From assembly GCF_027111255.2 (NCBI RefSeq), contig NZ_CP114285.2, positions 3,720,001-3,784,000 of the forward strand: a stretch of DNA of 64,000 nucleotides, given 5' to 3'. This DNA comes from Flavobacterium flavigenum. Lineage in GTDB: Bacteria > Bacteroidota > Bacteroidia > Flavobacteriales > Flavobacteriaceae. Each line of letters opens with the position of its first letter. Within the stretch, counting starts at the first letter, position 1. Under the pieces are notes generated by a model that was given only the letters and a program-made list of their open reading frames with translations, was not told the DNA's origin and made no database searches. Positions 50,276-58,783 of this stretch are shown here, piece after piece. A program made the position numbers and the translations under genes.

Positions 50276-50283
50276 CAAAAGTA
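50276..50283 (-). promoter_or_regulatory. -7 element of rplM-rpsI
   Basis: Read leftwards, TACTTTTG matches TAnnTTTG, immediately before the 5' hairpin. Confidence 0.7.
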
Positions 50284-50518
50284 CAATTAATTATTTTAAA
50301 ACCAAATACCTTAAAAGAATATTTTAAATACTGAAAATCAGGCTGTCAGTTAGGGAATTAAATCCCTGAAAATTTAGTTTACATTATTATGGAAGGAAAA
50401 CTAAAGATATTTTACAGGATTTTTATAAAATTATAGTCTGATATGGTTTTGTTTTGAAATGAATCCGCCAGTTTAAATACTGGCATGCGTTTTTTTGTTT
50501 TATTTTAGGTAATTCTGT
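50284..50518. other. Intergenic region with two small hairpins
   Basis: No gene is seen in the gap between rplM and the orphan LacI gene. It holds AGGGA/TCCCT around ATTAAA (about 50353-50368) and a perfect GCCAGT/ACTGGC stem around TTAAAT (50467-50484) followed by ATGCG and seven T (terminator-like on the + strand). The latter lies just upstream of the LacI promoter. Confidence 0.5.
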
Positions 50519-50526
50519 TATATTTG
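50519..50526 (+). promoter_or_regulatory. -7 element of the orphan LacI gene
   Basis: TATATTTG matches TAnnTTTG. It predicts a start near 50530 and shows that the upstream TTG at 50524 cannot be the start codon. Confidence 0.7.
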
Positions 50527-50553
50527 TATCAATTACATAAAAAATTCAATTGG

Positions 50554-51582
50554 ATGAAAGCTAAAGCAACTCTAAAACAAATTGCGAAAGAACTTGGTGT
50601 GTCTGTTTCTACTGTGTCTAAGGCATTAAATGATAGTCCTGAAATTAGTGAACAAACCAAGGTGAAGATAAAGGAGTATGCAAAACTCAAAAATTATAAG
50701 CCAAATGTTATAGGCCTGAATTTAAAGAATAGAAAAACCAAAACAATTGGTGTAATTATACCTAATATATTAAATTCTTTTTTTGCAAAAGTTTTTAGTG
50801 GAATTGAGAAAGTAGCCGATAAAAAAGGGTACAATGTAATTACTTGTATCTCGAATGAGTCTTTAGAAAAAGAAATTCATACACTCGAAATGCTGAGTAA
50901 TGGAACTATAGATGGTTTTATTCTTTCGGTTTCGCAGGAGGCTCAAAAACTAGAAGACTATGCTCATTTTACAGAAATTATAAATGATGGAACTCCAATT
51001 GTAATGTTTGACAGAATTGCTTATGGAGTTGAATGTGATAAAGTTGTTGTTGATGATTTTGATTCGGCTTTGAATTCAATCCAGCATTTAATAAATTTAG
51101 GATGTAAAAATATCGCCCTGATTTCTTCGGTAGATAATTTGAGTGTAGGAAAACTTAGAGCTGATGGATATTTGAAAGCATTAAAGGATAATAATATTCC
51201 TGTAAATGAAAAAATAATTCTTCGTACCAATTCAGAAGAAGATATGAAAAGTAAAATCGAAGCGATTTTTGATCATGAAATTGATGGGATTTTTGCTTTA
51301 GATGAAAATGATTCAGTTGCAGCTTTAAGGGTAAGTCTGAAAAAAGGATTTAAGGTACCTGAAGATATTTCTATTATAGGTTTTGCTGATGGGATTTTAG
51401 CATCAAGACGTTTGTCTCCAAGTTTAACGACTGTAAGTCAGCACGGAATTGAAATAGGTGAGGTTGCTGCTAAACGATTAATTTCAAGGCTGGAGGAAGA
51501 AGAAGGTGAAACTTCTGATTATGAAACGATTGTTATTAAAACGAAACTAAAAGAAAGAGAGTCAACCAAAAAATCGAAATAA
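50554..51582 (+). CDS. LacI-family transcriptional regulator (orphan)
   Basis: From ATG 50554 the 342-aa protein has the LacI helix-turn-helix (ATLKQIAKELGVSVSTVSKA, LNDSPEISEQTK) and the sensor domain (TIGVIIPNILNSFFAKVFSG, DGFILSVSQEAQ, ISIIGFADGILASRRLSPSL). It resembles the regulator at 43847 in layout and may be a paralogue. No sugar genes are next to it; it stands between ribosomal protein genes and rimP-nusA-infB. Its targets must lie elsewhere, and no CGAAAACGTTTTCG site is seen near it. Confidence 0.92.
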   Translation: MKAKATLKQIAKELGVSVSTVSKALNDSPEISEQTKVKIKEYAKLKNYKPNVIGLNLKNRKTKTIGVIIPNILNSFFAKVFSGIEKVADKKGYNVITCISNESLEKEIHTLEMLSNGTIDGFILSVSQEAQKLEDYAHFTEIINDGTPIVMFDRIAYGVECDKVVVDDFDSALNSIQHLINLGCKNIALISSVDNLSVGKLRADGYLKALKDNNIPVNEKIILRTNSEEDMKSKIEAIFDHEIDGIFALDENDSVAALRVSLKKGFKVPEDISIIGFADGILASRRLSPSLTTVSQHGIEIGEVAAKRLISRLEEEEGETSDYETIVIKTKLKERESTKKSK

Positions 51583-51585
51583 AAA

Positions 51586-51628
51586 AGAAAATCCATTTTA
51601 GTTTTAAAGTGGATTTTCTTTTTTTTTA
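51586..51628 (+). terminator. Terminator after the orphan LacI gene
   Basis: AGAAAATCCATTTT (51587-51600) pairs with AAAGTGGATTTTCT (51606-51619) with one bulge, followed by a long T tract to 51627. Confidence 0.9.
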
Positions 51629-51885
51629 TCTGTTTCTTAAGTTTTATAAAAGATTTTGGGTGTGGTTTGTCAGTTCTTGGTTAATACTGTCATTGAAGAG
51701 TGGTTAAGACCTGTTCTGTCGTGAGTATATATTCCAAAATATCAGTTTAATGTTGTTTGAAGAATTAATAATTCCTTTCTATATAAATTAATGTCATTAC
51801 AATTGAGTTGAATAATTTTTATGTTAAATTGGAGATAAGTAATATTATTAGAGCAATCTAATTATTTGATTTATAAAAAAAACAC
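51629..51885. other. Intergenic stretch with no recognised feature
   Basis: The 257 bp between the LacI terminator and the rimP promoter are AT-rich, with no convincing ORF, repeat or structure. I see nothing assignable here. Confidence 0.5.
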
Positions 51886-51893
51886 TATATTTG
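51886..51893 (+). promoter_or_regulatory. -7 element of rimP-nusA-infB
   Basis: TATATTTG matches TAnnTTTG. The predicted start is near 51897, about 59 nt before the chosen rimP ATG. Confidence 0.75.
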
Positions 51894-51921
51894 CACCGTT
51901 ATTTATTAAAATCTAAATAAT

Positions 51922-51947
51922 GAGGGGACTAATTGTCCCCTCTTTTT
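51922..51947 (+). promoter_or_regulatory. Terminator-like hairpin in the rimP-nusA-infB leader
   Basis: GAGGGGAC (51922-51929) and GTCCCCTC (51935-51942) pair perfectly around TAATT and are followed by five T (51943-51947). This is a textbook intrinsic terminator placed between the promoter and the first gene of the operon, about 25 nt into the transcript. It would limit expression unless read through, so attenuation is likely; the operon encodes NusA, which itself acts on hairpin-induced termination. Confidence 0.78.
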
Positions 51948-51955
51948 ATAAAATT

Positions 51956-52420
51956 ATGACATTTAAAGAAAAAGTAAACGCATTAATTACTGAGGCTCTT
52001 TTGGAAAGACCTTCAATCTTTTTGATTGATTTGAGTATTTCTGATTCTTTTAAAATTAGTGTGGGTTTAGATGGGGATAATGGAGTAGCGCTTCAGGACT
52101 GTATTGATATTAGTCGTGCAATTGAGAATAATCTGGATCGTGAAGAACAGGATTTCTCTCTTGAAGTAGCTTCTGTTGGAGTAGGTTCGCCGCTGAAATT
52201 TACAAGACAATACAAGAAAAATATTGGTAGAACATTGATTGTTACTACAAATAGTGAAAAAATTGAAGCAGAATTGGTAGAAGCTAATGATGTTTTTATA
52301 ATTTTGTCTTGGGAAGCAAGAGAACCGAAGAAAGTAGGAAAAGGAAAGGAAACAGTTCAAAAAACGCAACAAATACCTTATACAGAAATTAAAGAGGCAA
52401 TTGTTACAGTAACATTTTAA
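51956..52420 (+). CDS. rimP: Ribosome maturation factor RimP
   Basis: RimP helps 30S maturation. The 154-aa protein has the family features FLIDLSISDSFKISVGLDGD, CIDISRAIENNLDREEQDFS, LEVASVGVGSPLKFTRQY and a C-terminal SH3-like part. The frame also opens at ATG 51920, but those codons run through the leader hairpin, so ATG 51956 (MTFKEKVNAL) is used. It precedes nusA and infB, the conserved order, with 14 bp to nusA. Confidence 0.94.
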   Translation: MTFKEKVNALITEALLERPSIFLIDLSISDSFKISVGLDGDNGVALQDCIDISRAIENNLDREEQDFSLEVASVGVGSPLKFTRQYKKNIGRTLIVTTNSEKIEAELVEANDVFIILSWEAREPKKVGKGKETVQKTQQIPYTEIKEAIVTVTF

Positions 52421-52434
52421 TTTAAAGAATTCGC

Positions 52435-53688
52435 ATGGAAAATTTAGCATTAATCGATTCATTCTCAGAGTTTAAAGATAATAAACTTATTGATCGTGTA
52501 ACGCTTATGGCAATTTTAGAGGACGTGTTTAGAAATGCATTGAAGAAAAAATACGGTTCAGATGATAACTTCGACATTATTATAAATCCTGATAAAGGAG
52601 ATATGGAGATATGGAGAAGAAGAGTAATTGTTGCTGATGAGGATCTTGATTTTGAAAATGAAGAAATTACGCTTACTGAAGCAAGAAAAATTGAAGCGGA
52701 TTTTGAAATTGGAGAAGAGGTTTCTGAGGAGGTAAAATTGATTGATTTGGGAAGAAGAGCTATCTTAGCGCTTCGCCAGAACTTGATTTCTAAAATACAC
52801 GAACACGATAATACTAATCTTTATAAACAATTTAAAGATATTATTGGTGATATTTATACTGCTGAAGTACATCACGTAAGACCAAGAGTTGTAATTTTGG
52901 TAGATGATGAAGGAAATGAAATTGTGCTTCCAAAAGAGAAACAAATTCCATCTGACTTTTTTCGAAAAGGAGATAATGTTAGGGGAATTATTGAAAGCGT
53001 TGAATTAAAAGGAAATAAACCTCAGATCATCATGTCAAGAACTTCTGAGAAGTTTTTAGAAAAATTATTTGAACAGGAAATTCCTGAAGTATTCGATGGT
53101 TTAATTACAGTTAAAAATGTAGTCCGTATTCCTGGTGAAAAAGCAAAAGTAGCTGTGGATTCATACGATGACAGAATCGATCCTGTTGGAGCTTGTGTTG
53201 GTATGAAAGGGTCTCGTATTCATGGAATTGTTCGTGAATTAGGGAATGAAAATATCGACGTAATCAATTATACAAATAATATTCAATTGTTTATTACAAG
53301 AGCCTTAAGTCCTGCCAAGGTTTCATCAGTTAAAATTGATGAGGAAAATAAAAGAGCTGAAGTTTTCTTGAAATTAGAAGAAGTTTCTAAAGCAATTGGT
53401 AGAGGAGGTCATAATATTAAATTAGCAGGCCAGTTAACAGGTTATGAATTAGATGTAATTAGAGAAGGTGATGTAGCCGGTGCGATTGCAGATGATGACG
53501 ATGTTGAATTATCAGAGTTTTCAGATGAAATTGAAGACTGGGTAATTGAAGAGTTTGCTAAAATAGGTCTGGATACAGCAAAAAGTATCCTGAGTCAGGA
53601 AGTAGAAGATTTAGTAAGAAGAACCGATTTAGAAGAGGAAACTATTCTGGATGTTATGAAAATACTAAAAGAAGAGTTTGATAACTAG
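52435..53688 (+). CDS. nusA: Transcription termination/antitermination factor NusA
   Basis: NusA binds RNA polymerase near the RNA exit channel and modulates pausing, termination and antitermination. The 417-aa protein has the N-terminal polymerase-binding domain (MAILEDVFRNALKKKYGSDD), an S1 domain (about 130-200; AEVHHVRPRVVILVDDEGNE), and two KH domains (GACVGMKGSRIHGIVRELGN, EVSKAIGRGGHNIKLAGQLT). A short acidic C-terminal part follows. It is shorter than E. coli NusA because the two acidic repeats are absent, the usual form outside Proteobacteria. Confidence 0.97.
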   Translation: MENLALIDSFSEFKDNKLIDRVTLMAILEDVFRNALKKKYGSDDNFDIIINPDKGDMEIWRRRVIVADEDLDFENEEITLTEARKIEADFEIGEEVSEEVKLIDLGRRAILALRQNLISKIHEHDNTNLYKQFKDIIGDIYTAEVHHVRPRVVILVDDEGNEIVLPKEKQIPSDFFRKGDNVRGIIESVELKGNKPQIIMSRTSEKFLEKLFEQEIPEVFDGLITVKNVVRIPGEKAKVAVDSYDDRIDPVGACVGMKGSRIHGIVRELGNENIDVINYTNNIQLFITRALSPAKVSSVKIDEENKRAEVFLKLEEVSKAIGRGGHNIKLAGQLTGYELDVIREGDVAGAIADDDDVELSEFSDEIEDWVIEEFAKIGLDTAKSILSQEVEDLVRRTDLEEETILDVMKILKEEFDN

Positions 53689-53738
53689 TTGTATCTGCTC
53701 TAACAACACAACGAAAAAGGTAATAATAAAAAGGTTAT

Positions 53739-56594
53739 ATGTCTGAAGAGAGAGTAATAAGAATAAACAAGGTTTTAAGGGAATTAAATATTTCGTTAGA
53801 AAGAGCTGTTGATTATCTAAAAGATAAGGGGATTGCTATTGATGCAAATCCGAACGCTAAAATTTCTGACAGTGAATTTAATATCCTTCAAAGACAATTT
53901 GCGGGCGATAAGGGGAATAAGGAAGCTTCCAAAGAAGTAGGGGAAGAGAAAAGAAAGGAAAAAGAAGCATTGCGTGTTGAGCGCGAAAAGGAAATCGAAG
54001 ATAAACGCAGACTAGACGAAGAACGTCAAAAACAACAGGAGATTATAAAAGCAAAGGCTGTTTTAACAGGACCTGTTCAAGTGGGTAAGATTGATTTAAA
54101 CCCTAAAAAGACAGTTGTTGCTGCTCCTTCAGAAGAACCGGCTAAAGCTGAGGAGTCAAAAGTTGTTGCTCAGAAGGAAGTTGAAAAACCAATTCAAAAA
54201 GAAGATGGTAAGACTGATGCTCTGGCAGCTCCAGACAAATTAGATTCTATTATTACTGAGAAAAAAGAAATAAAAGCTGAAACTTCTAAAACAGCAAAAG
54301 ATCCAGTTGTTTCAACTGATCCTGAAACTGCAGAAGAAACGATCACTACACAATATCAAAAATTATCGGGAACGACTCTTACAGGTCAGACAATTGATTT
54401 ATCTCAATTTAATAAACCTAAGAAAAAGAAAGAGGATCCAAAGATAACGCCGAATAAACCGGGTACTCCGGGTGCAAACAATAACGCTAATAAAAATAAG
54501 CGTAAAAGAATTGCTCCTAAACCAGGTGCTCCTGGGGTGCAAAAAACAGGTACAGGTAATGTTTCGGGAACACCAAATCCTAATAAAATTACGCCAAACA
54601 CAGGAGGGGGTGGTTTTAATGCTAATAGAAGCGCAAGACCTGGTTTTGTAAAAGGGAACCGTCCGGCTATAGTTGCTAAAGTTGAGCCTACTGAGGAGGA
54701 AGTAAAAAACCAAATTAGAGAAACTCTTGAAAAGCTACAAGGCAAAGGCGGAAAATCAAAAGCTGCTAAATACAGAAGAGATAAAAGAGATACGCATCGT
54801 CAGAAATCTGATGAGGAGCAAAGAGCGCTTGACGAAGGAAGTAAGACTATTAAAGTGACTGAGTTTGTTACTGTAGGTGAAATTGCAATCATGATGGATG
54901 TGCCAATTACTAAAGTTATCGGAACTTGTATGTCGCTTGGTATCATGGTTACCATGAACCAACGTCTAGATGCGGAAACTTTAACTATCGTAGCTGACGA
55001 GTTTGGTTATGAAGTTGAGTTTATCACAGTTGATATCGAAGAAGCGATCGAGGTAGTTGAAGATAAGGAAGAAGATTTAGTGGTTAGAGCGCCGATTGTT
55101 ACTGTAATGGGGCACGTTGACCACGGTAAAACATCTTTACTGGATTATATCCGTAAAGAAAATGTTATCGCTGGGGAGTCCGGAGGTATTACGCAGCACA
55201 TTGGAGCTTATGGGGTAACTCTTGATAATGGTCAGAAAATTGCATTTTTAGATACTCCTGGTCACGAGGCGTTTACTGCGATGCGTGCACGTGGAGCTCA
55301 GGTTACCGATATCGCAATTATTGTGGTAGCTGCCGATGATGATATCATGCCGCAAACAAAAGAGGCAATCTCTCATGCACAAGCTGCGGGAGTTCCAATT
55401 ATATTCGCTATCAACAAAATTGATAAACCGAACGCAAATGTTGAGAAAATCAAAGAACGTTTGGCTGGTATGAATTTACTTGTTGAAGACTGGGGTGGAA
55501 AAATTCAATCACATGATATTTCTGCTAAAGTAGGAACAGGAGTAAAGGAATTGCTGGAAAAAGTATTGTTAGAAGCTGAAATCCTTGATTTAAAAGCTAA
55601 TCCAAATAAGGCTGCTCAGGGAACTGTTGTGGAGGCTTTTCTGGATAAAGGAAAAGGATATGTTTCTACAATATTAGTGCAACAGGGAACTCTTAAAATT
55701 GGAGATTACATGTTGGCAGGTAAACATCATGGTAAAATTAAAGCCATGCATGATGAACGTGGGCATAATGTAAAAGAAGCTGGTCCGTCGACTCCGGTAT
55801 CTGTTTTAGGTCTTGATGGAGCTGCTACAGCTGGAGATAAATTCAATGTGTTTGAAGACGAAAAAGAAGCAAAACAAATTGCATCTAAACGTTCTCAGTT
55901 AATGAGAGAGCAATCAGTGCGTACACAAAGACATATTACGCTTGATGAAATCGGACGTCGTATTGCTCTTGGTCAGTTTAAAGAATTAAATGTTATCCTT
56001 AAAGGTGACGTTGATGGATCTGTTGAGGCATTATCTGACTCATTCTCTAAACTTTCTACAGAAGAAGTCCAGATTAATATTATACACAAAGGGGTTGGGG
56101 CAATTACGGAAACGGATGTTAACTTAGCTTCTGCTTCAGATGCTATTATTATCGGATTTAATGTTCGACCTGCTGGAAATGCAAGACAACTTGCAGATAA
56201 AGAAGAAATAGATATCCGTTATTATTCTATTATTTATGCCGCTATCGATGACTTGAAAGATGCTATGGAAGGAATGTTAGCTCCTGAAATGAAAGAAGAG
56301 ATTCTTGGTACAGCAGAAATTCGTGAGATTTTCAAAATTTCTAAAGTAGGTTCTATTGCTGGTTGTATGGTAACTGACGGCAAAATTTTAAGATCGTCTA
56401 AAATTAGGGTTATCAGAGAAGGTGTCGTGGTGCATACAGGAGAACTTGTAGCATTGAAACGTTTCAAAGATGATGTTAAAGAAGTTACAAAAGGATATGA
56501 TTGCGGTATTCAGATTAAAGGTTTTAATGATATCGAAGAAAGAGATGTTATTGAAGCATATCACGAGGTTGCAATTAAAAAGAAATTGAAATAA
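53739..56594 (+). CDS. infB: Translation initiation factor IF-2
   Basis: IF-2 is the GTPase that places fMet-tRNA on the 30S subunit and drives subunit joining. The 951-aa protein has a short IF2_N domain, a long Lys/Glu/Pro-rich linker (about 60-360) and a second IF2_N (VTVGEIAIMMDVPITKVIGT). The G domain has G1 GHVDHGKTS, G3 DTPGHEAF and G4 NKID; domains II-IV follow and end in GFNDIEERDVIEAYHE. The start is 50 bp after nusA. A strong terminator ends the operon. Confidence 0.98.
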   Translation: MSEERVIRINKVLRELNISLERAVDYLKDKGIAIDANPNAKISDSEFNILQRQFAGDKGNKEASKEVGEEKRKEKEALRVEREKEIEDKRRLDEERQKQQEIIKAKAVLTGPVQVGKIDLNPKKTVVAAPSEEPAKAEESKVVAQKEVEKPIQKEDGKTDALAAPDKLDSIITEKKEIKAETSKTAKDPVVSTDPETAEETITTQYQKLSGTTLTGQTIDLSQFNKPKKKKEDPKITPNKPGTPGANNNANKNKRKRIAPKPGAPGVQKTGTGNVSGTPNPNKITPNTGGGGFNANRSARPGFVKGNRPAIVAKVEPTEEEVKNQIRETLEKLQGKGGKSKAAKYRRDKRDTHRQKSDEEQRALDEGSKTIKVTEFVTVGEIAIMMDVPITKVIGTCMSLGIMVTMNQRLDAETLTIVADEFGYEVEFITVDIEEAIEVVEDKEEDLVVRAPIVTVMGHVDHGKTSLLDYIRKENVIAGESGGITQHIGAYGVTLDNGQKIAFLDTPGHEAFTAMRARGAQVTDIAIIVVAADDDIMPQTKEAISHAQAAGVPIIFAINKIDKPNANVEKIKERLAGMNLLVEDWGGKIQSHDISAKVGTGVKELLEKVLLEAEILDLKANPNKAAQGTVVEAFLDKGKGYVSTILVQQGTLKIGDYMLAGKHHGKIKAMHDERGHNVKEAGPSTPVSVLGLDGAATAGDKFNVFEDEKEAKQIASKRSQLMREQSVRTQRHITLDEIGRRIALGQFKELNVILKGDVDGSVEALSDSFSKLSTEEVQINIIHKGVGAITETDVNLASASDAIIIGFNVRPAGNARQLADKEEIDIRYYSIIYAAIDDLKDAMEGMLAPEMKEEILGTAEIREIFKISKVGSIAGCMVTDGKILRSSKIRVIREGVVVHTGELVALKRFKDDVKEVTKGYDCGIQIKGFNDIEERDVIEAYHEVAIKKKLK

Positions 56595-56599
56595 TATTT

Positions 56600-56642
56600 A
56601 AAATCAAAAAAGTCCCGATTTAATCGGGACTTTTTTGATTTT
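56600..56642. terminator. Bidirectional terminator after infB
   Basis: A perfect 20-bp stem (56600-56619 with 56623-56642; core AGTCCCGAT/ATCGGGACT) around a three-base loop lies after infB and before the convergent SPOR gene. Confidence 0.93.
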
Positions 56643-56804
56643 AAAATGACTGTAAAATTTAAAGTGGTGTGTGTTTGGTTGTTTTGATATTTTAATGCTT
56701 AAAACTGCTTAAAATTGATCAAAACAAGAGTCTTTTTTAATCTTGTAGATTTTTTAAAGATAAAAACAAATAATAATTGACTTTGTATTGGGTTTGCTTA
56801 AAAT

Positions 56805-57194
56805 TTATTTGCTTGGTTTAATAAGGAATACGCTTTTATATTTCTTTCTAATTTCTTCCAAATTTCGTTCTGCTTCAATTCTTGTTTTAAAATTTCCAAC
56901 GACTACTTTATAGTTTGGAGTATTAAAAATTATAGTTCCGTCAATGTTGTTAAATTCCCTTTTGAAATTAGATAAAGTCTTTTTTGCTTCGTCACTTTTG
57001 CCACTGAAAACTTGAATTTTGTAAGTGTCATTGGTACTAATTGACGTGTTAATTTTACGCTTATCATTCAGTAATTGTTCAAATTTAGGATCTTGATTCA
57101 AAGTAATGTTTTGGTCCTGAGCATTAATATTGTGTGTTAAAGCGAGCATAGGGAATAGTAATAAAATCTTTTTTGATGGAGTTAAAATTCTCAT
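56805..57194 (-). CDS. SPOR domain-containing exported protein
   Basis: From ATG 57194 the 129-aa protein has a signal peptide (KILLLFPMLALTHNINAQ) and a C-terminal SPOR domain (YKIQVFSGKSDEAKKTLSNF, YKVVVGNFKTRIEAERNLEE, IRKKYKSVFLIK). SPOR domains bind denuded peptidoglycan glycans, often at the division site. The ATG at 57215 lies upstream of the predicted transcription start (-7 TATTTTTG at 57213-57220, reverse strand), so it was not used. It is monocistronic. Confidence 0.9.
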   Translation of the reverse strand: MRILTPSKKILLLFPMLALTHNINAQDQNITLNQDPKFEQLLNDKRKINTSISTNDTYKIQVFSGKSDEAKKTLSNFKREFNNIDGTIIFNTPNYKVVVGNFKTRIEAERNLEEIRKKYKSVFLIKPSK

Positions 57195-57212
57195 AATGTG
57201 ATGGTTTTTATA

Positions 57213-57220
57213 CAAAAATA
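57213..57220 (-). promoter_or_regulatory. -7 element of the SPOR protein gene
   Basis: Read leftwards, TATTTTTG fits TAnnTTTG and gives a leader of about 15 nt to ATG 57194. It decides the start codon. Confidence 0.6.
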
Positions 57221-57318
57221 ATGTTTAAAATTTATATGTGGAATGTTTGTGCTATTTAGAATTGATATAAATTGATATTTAAGACTATTTTAAGGTTTTG
57301 AGAATAGTACTTAAATTG

Positions 57319-57326
57319 TATTTTTG
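57319..57326 (+). promoter_or_regulatory. -7 element of the act operon
   Basis: TATTTTTG fits TAnnTTTG and predicts a leader of about 84 nt before actA. Confidence 0.6.
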
Positions 57327-57413
57327 TGCAGGTTTTAAAAAAGCGGTATTAGATTTAACTGATTAATTACAGAAAAAATCATACCAAAAAATTAGTAGAT
57401 AATTTTATACTAT

Positions 57414-58751
57414 ATGAAAAAGGTGGGTAACCATAATTCGATCTCAAGAAAATTGATGCTTAGCTTGTCGCTATCGCTGATTTTCTCCCTAACTTCATTT
57501 GCTCAAGATCCTGCTGCAGCTCCTGCGGCGACTGAAGATGCTGCTGCTCCGGCTGCGGCATCTGGAGGTGATCCGGTAAAAGGGAAAGAACTTTTTAATG
57601 CAAATTGCGCTGCATGTCACAAATTAGATGCTAAATCAACTGGTCCTGCTTTACGTGGGGTTGCTGCTAAGCATGATATGGCTTGGATTTACAAGTGGGT
57701 GCATAACAGTTCTGACATGATTAAGTCAGGTGATCCTGTTGCAGTTAAACTTTTTGAAGAGAATAATAAGTCAGTAATGACTTCTTTTCCTCAATTGTCT
57801 GAAGGAGATATTGATAATATTATCGCATATACTTCTGAACCTAAAGTTGAGTCTGCTCCTCCTGGAGGTGGTGCTGCAACTCCTCCTGGTACAGTTGTTG
57901 AAGGTGGTGGAATTTCCAACAATATTATTTTAGGAGCTCTTGCTCTTGTAATGGCTATTTTAGTTGTGATGTTGTTTATGGTGAACAAGGTTTTAACTAA
58001 AGTCGCAAATAAAAATGGTATTGAGGTTGCTCCTAAAGAAGCAAGGCTTCCAATCTGGAAAGCTTTCGCTAGAAACCAATTCTTGGTTTTAGTAACTGCA
58101 ATTTTCTTGCTTTTGGCTAGTGGTTATTTTGTTTACGGTTACTTAATGCAGGTAGGTGTAGATCAGAATTATGAGCCAATTCAGCCAATTCACTATTCTC
58201 ATAAAATTCACGCTGGTGATAACGAGATTAATTGTAAATATTGTCACTCTGCTGCTCGTGTAAGTAAAAATGCTGGTATTCCTTCGTTAAATGTTTGTAT
58301 GAACTGTCATAAAAACATTTCGGAGGTTGCTGAAACAACGGCTACTGCTGAGTACAGCAAAGCATTCTACGATGCTCAGATTCAAAAATTATATGATGCT
58401 GTTGGTTGGGATAAAGCTAAACAAGCTTATACTGGAAAAACACAGCCTGTTAAATGGGTTCGTATCCATAACTTGCCTGACTTTGTTTACTTCAATCACT
58501 CTCAACACGTTTCTGTTGCAGGTATTGAATGTCAAACTTGTCACGGACCAGTACAGGAATTTGAAATCATGAAGCAATACTCTAAATTAACAATGGGATG
58601 GTGTATTGATTGCCATAGAAAAACTGATGTTAAGATGGAGGGTAATGCTTATTATGACAAAATTCATGCTGAGCTTTCTAAAAAATACGGTGTAGAGAAA
58701 TTAACTGCAGCGCAAATGGGAGGTTTAGAGTGTGGTAAATGCCACTATTAA
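57414..58751 (+). CDS. actA: Alternative complex III subunit ActA, multihaem cytochrome c
   Basis: Alternative complex III oxidises menaquinol and passes electrons to cytochrome oxidase. This 445-aa subunit has a signal peptide (LMLSLSLSLIFSLTSFAQ) and a mono-haem cytochrome c domain (CAACH, about 57-61). Two membrane helices follow (IILGALALVMAILVVMLFMV, VLVTAIFLLLASGYFVYGYL), then a periplasmic domain with five further CxxCH sites (CKYCH, CMNCH, CQTCH, CIDCH, CGKCH). The mono-haem part plus a pentahaem part gives six sites in one chain. It leads the actABCDE operon. Confidence 0.94.
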   Translation: MKKVGNHNSISRKLMLSLSLSLIFSLTSFAQDPAAAPAATEDAAAPAAASGGDPVKGKELFNANCAACHKLDAKSTGPALRGVAAKHDMAWIYKWVHNSSDMIKSGDPVAVKLFEENNKSVMTSFPQLSEGDIDNIIAYTSEPKVESAPPGGGAATPPGTVVEGGGISNNIILGALALVMAILVVMLFMVNKVLTKVANKNGIEVAPKEARLPIWKAFARNQFLVLVTAIFLLLASGYFVYGYLMQVGVDQNYEPIQPIHYSHKIHAGDNEINCKYCHSAARVSKNAGIPSLNVCMNCHKNISEVAETTATAEYSKAFYDAQIQKLYDAVGWDKAKQAYTGKTQPVKWVRIHNLPDFVYFNHSQHVSVAGIECQTCHGPVQEFEIMKQYSKLTMGWCIDCHRKTDVKMEGNAYYDKIHAELSKKYGVEKLTAAQMGGLECGKCHY

Positions 58752-58783
58752 TCGATTTATTAAGATTTTAATATATATATACA

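Noticed and set aside
54399..54745. Two 100-aa open frames antisense to infB
   Set aside because: They are the complement of the Lys/Pro-rich linker of IF-2, whose low-complexity codons leave the other frames open by chance.
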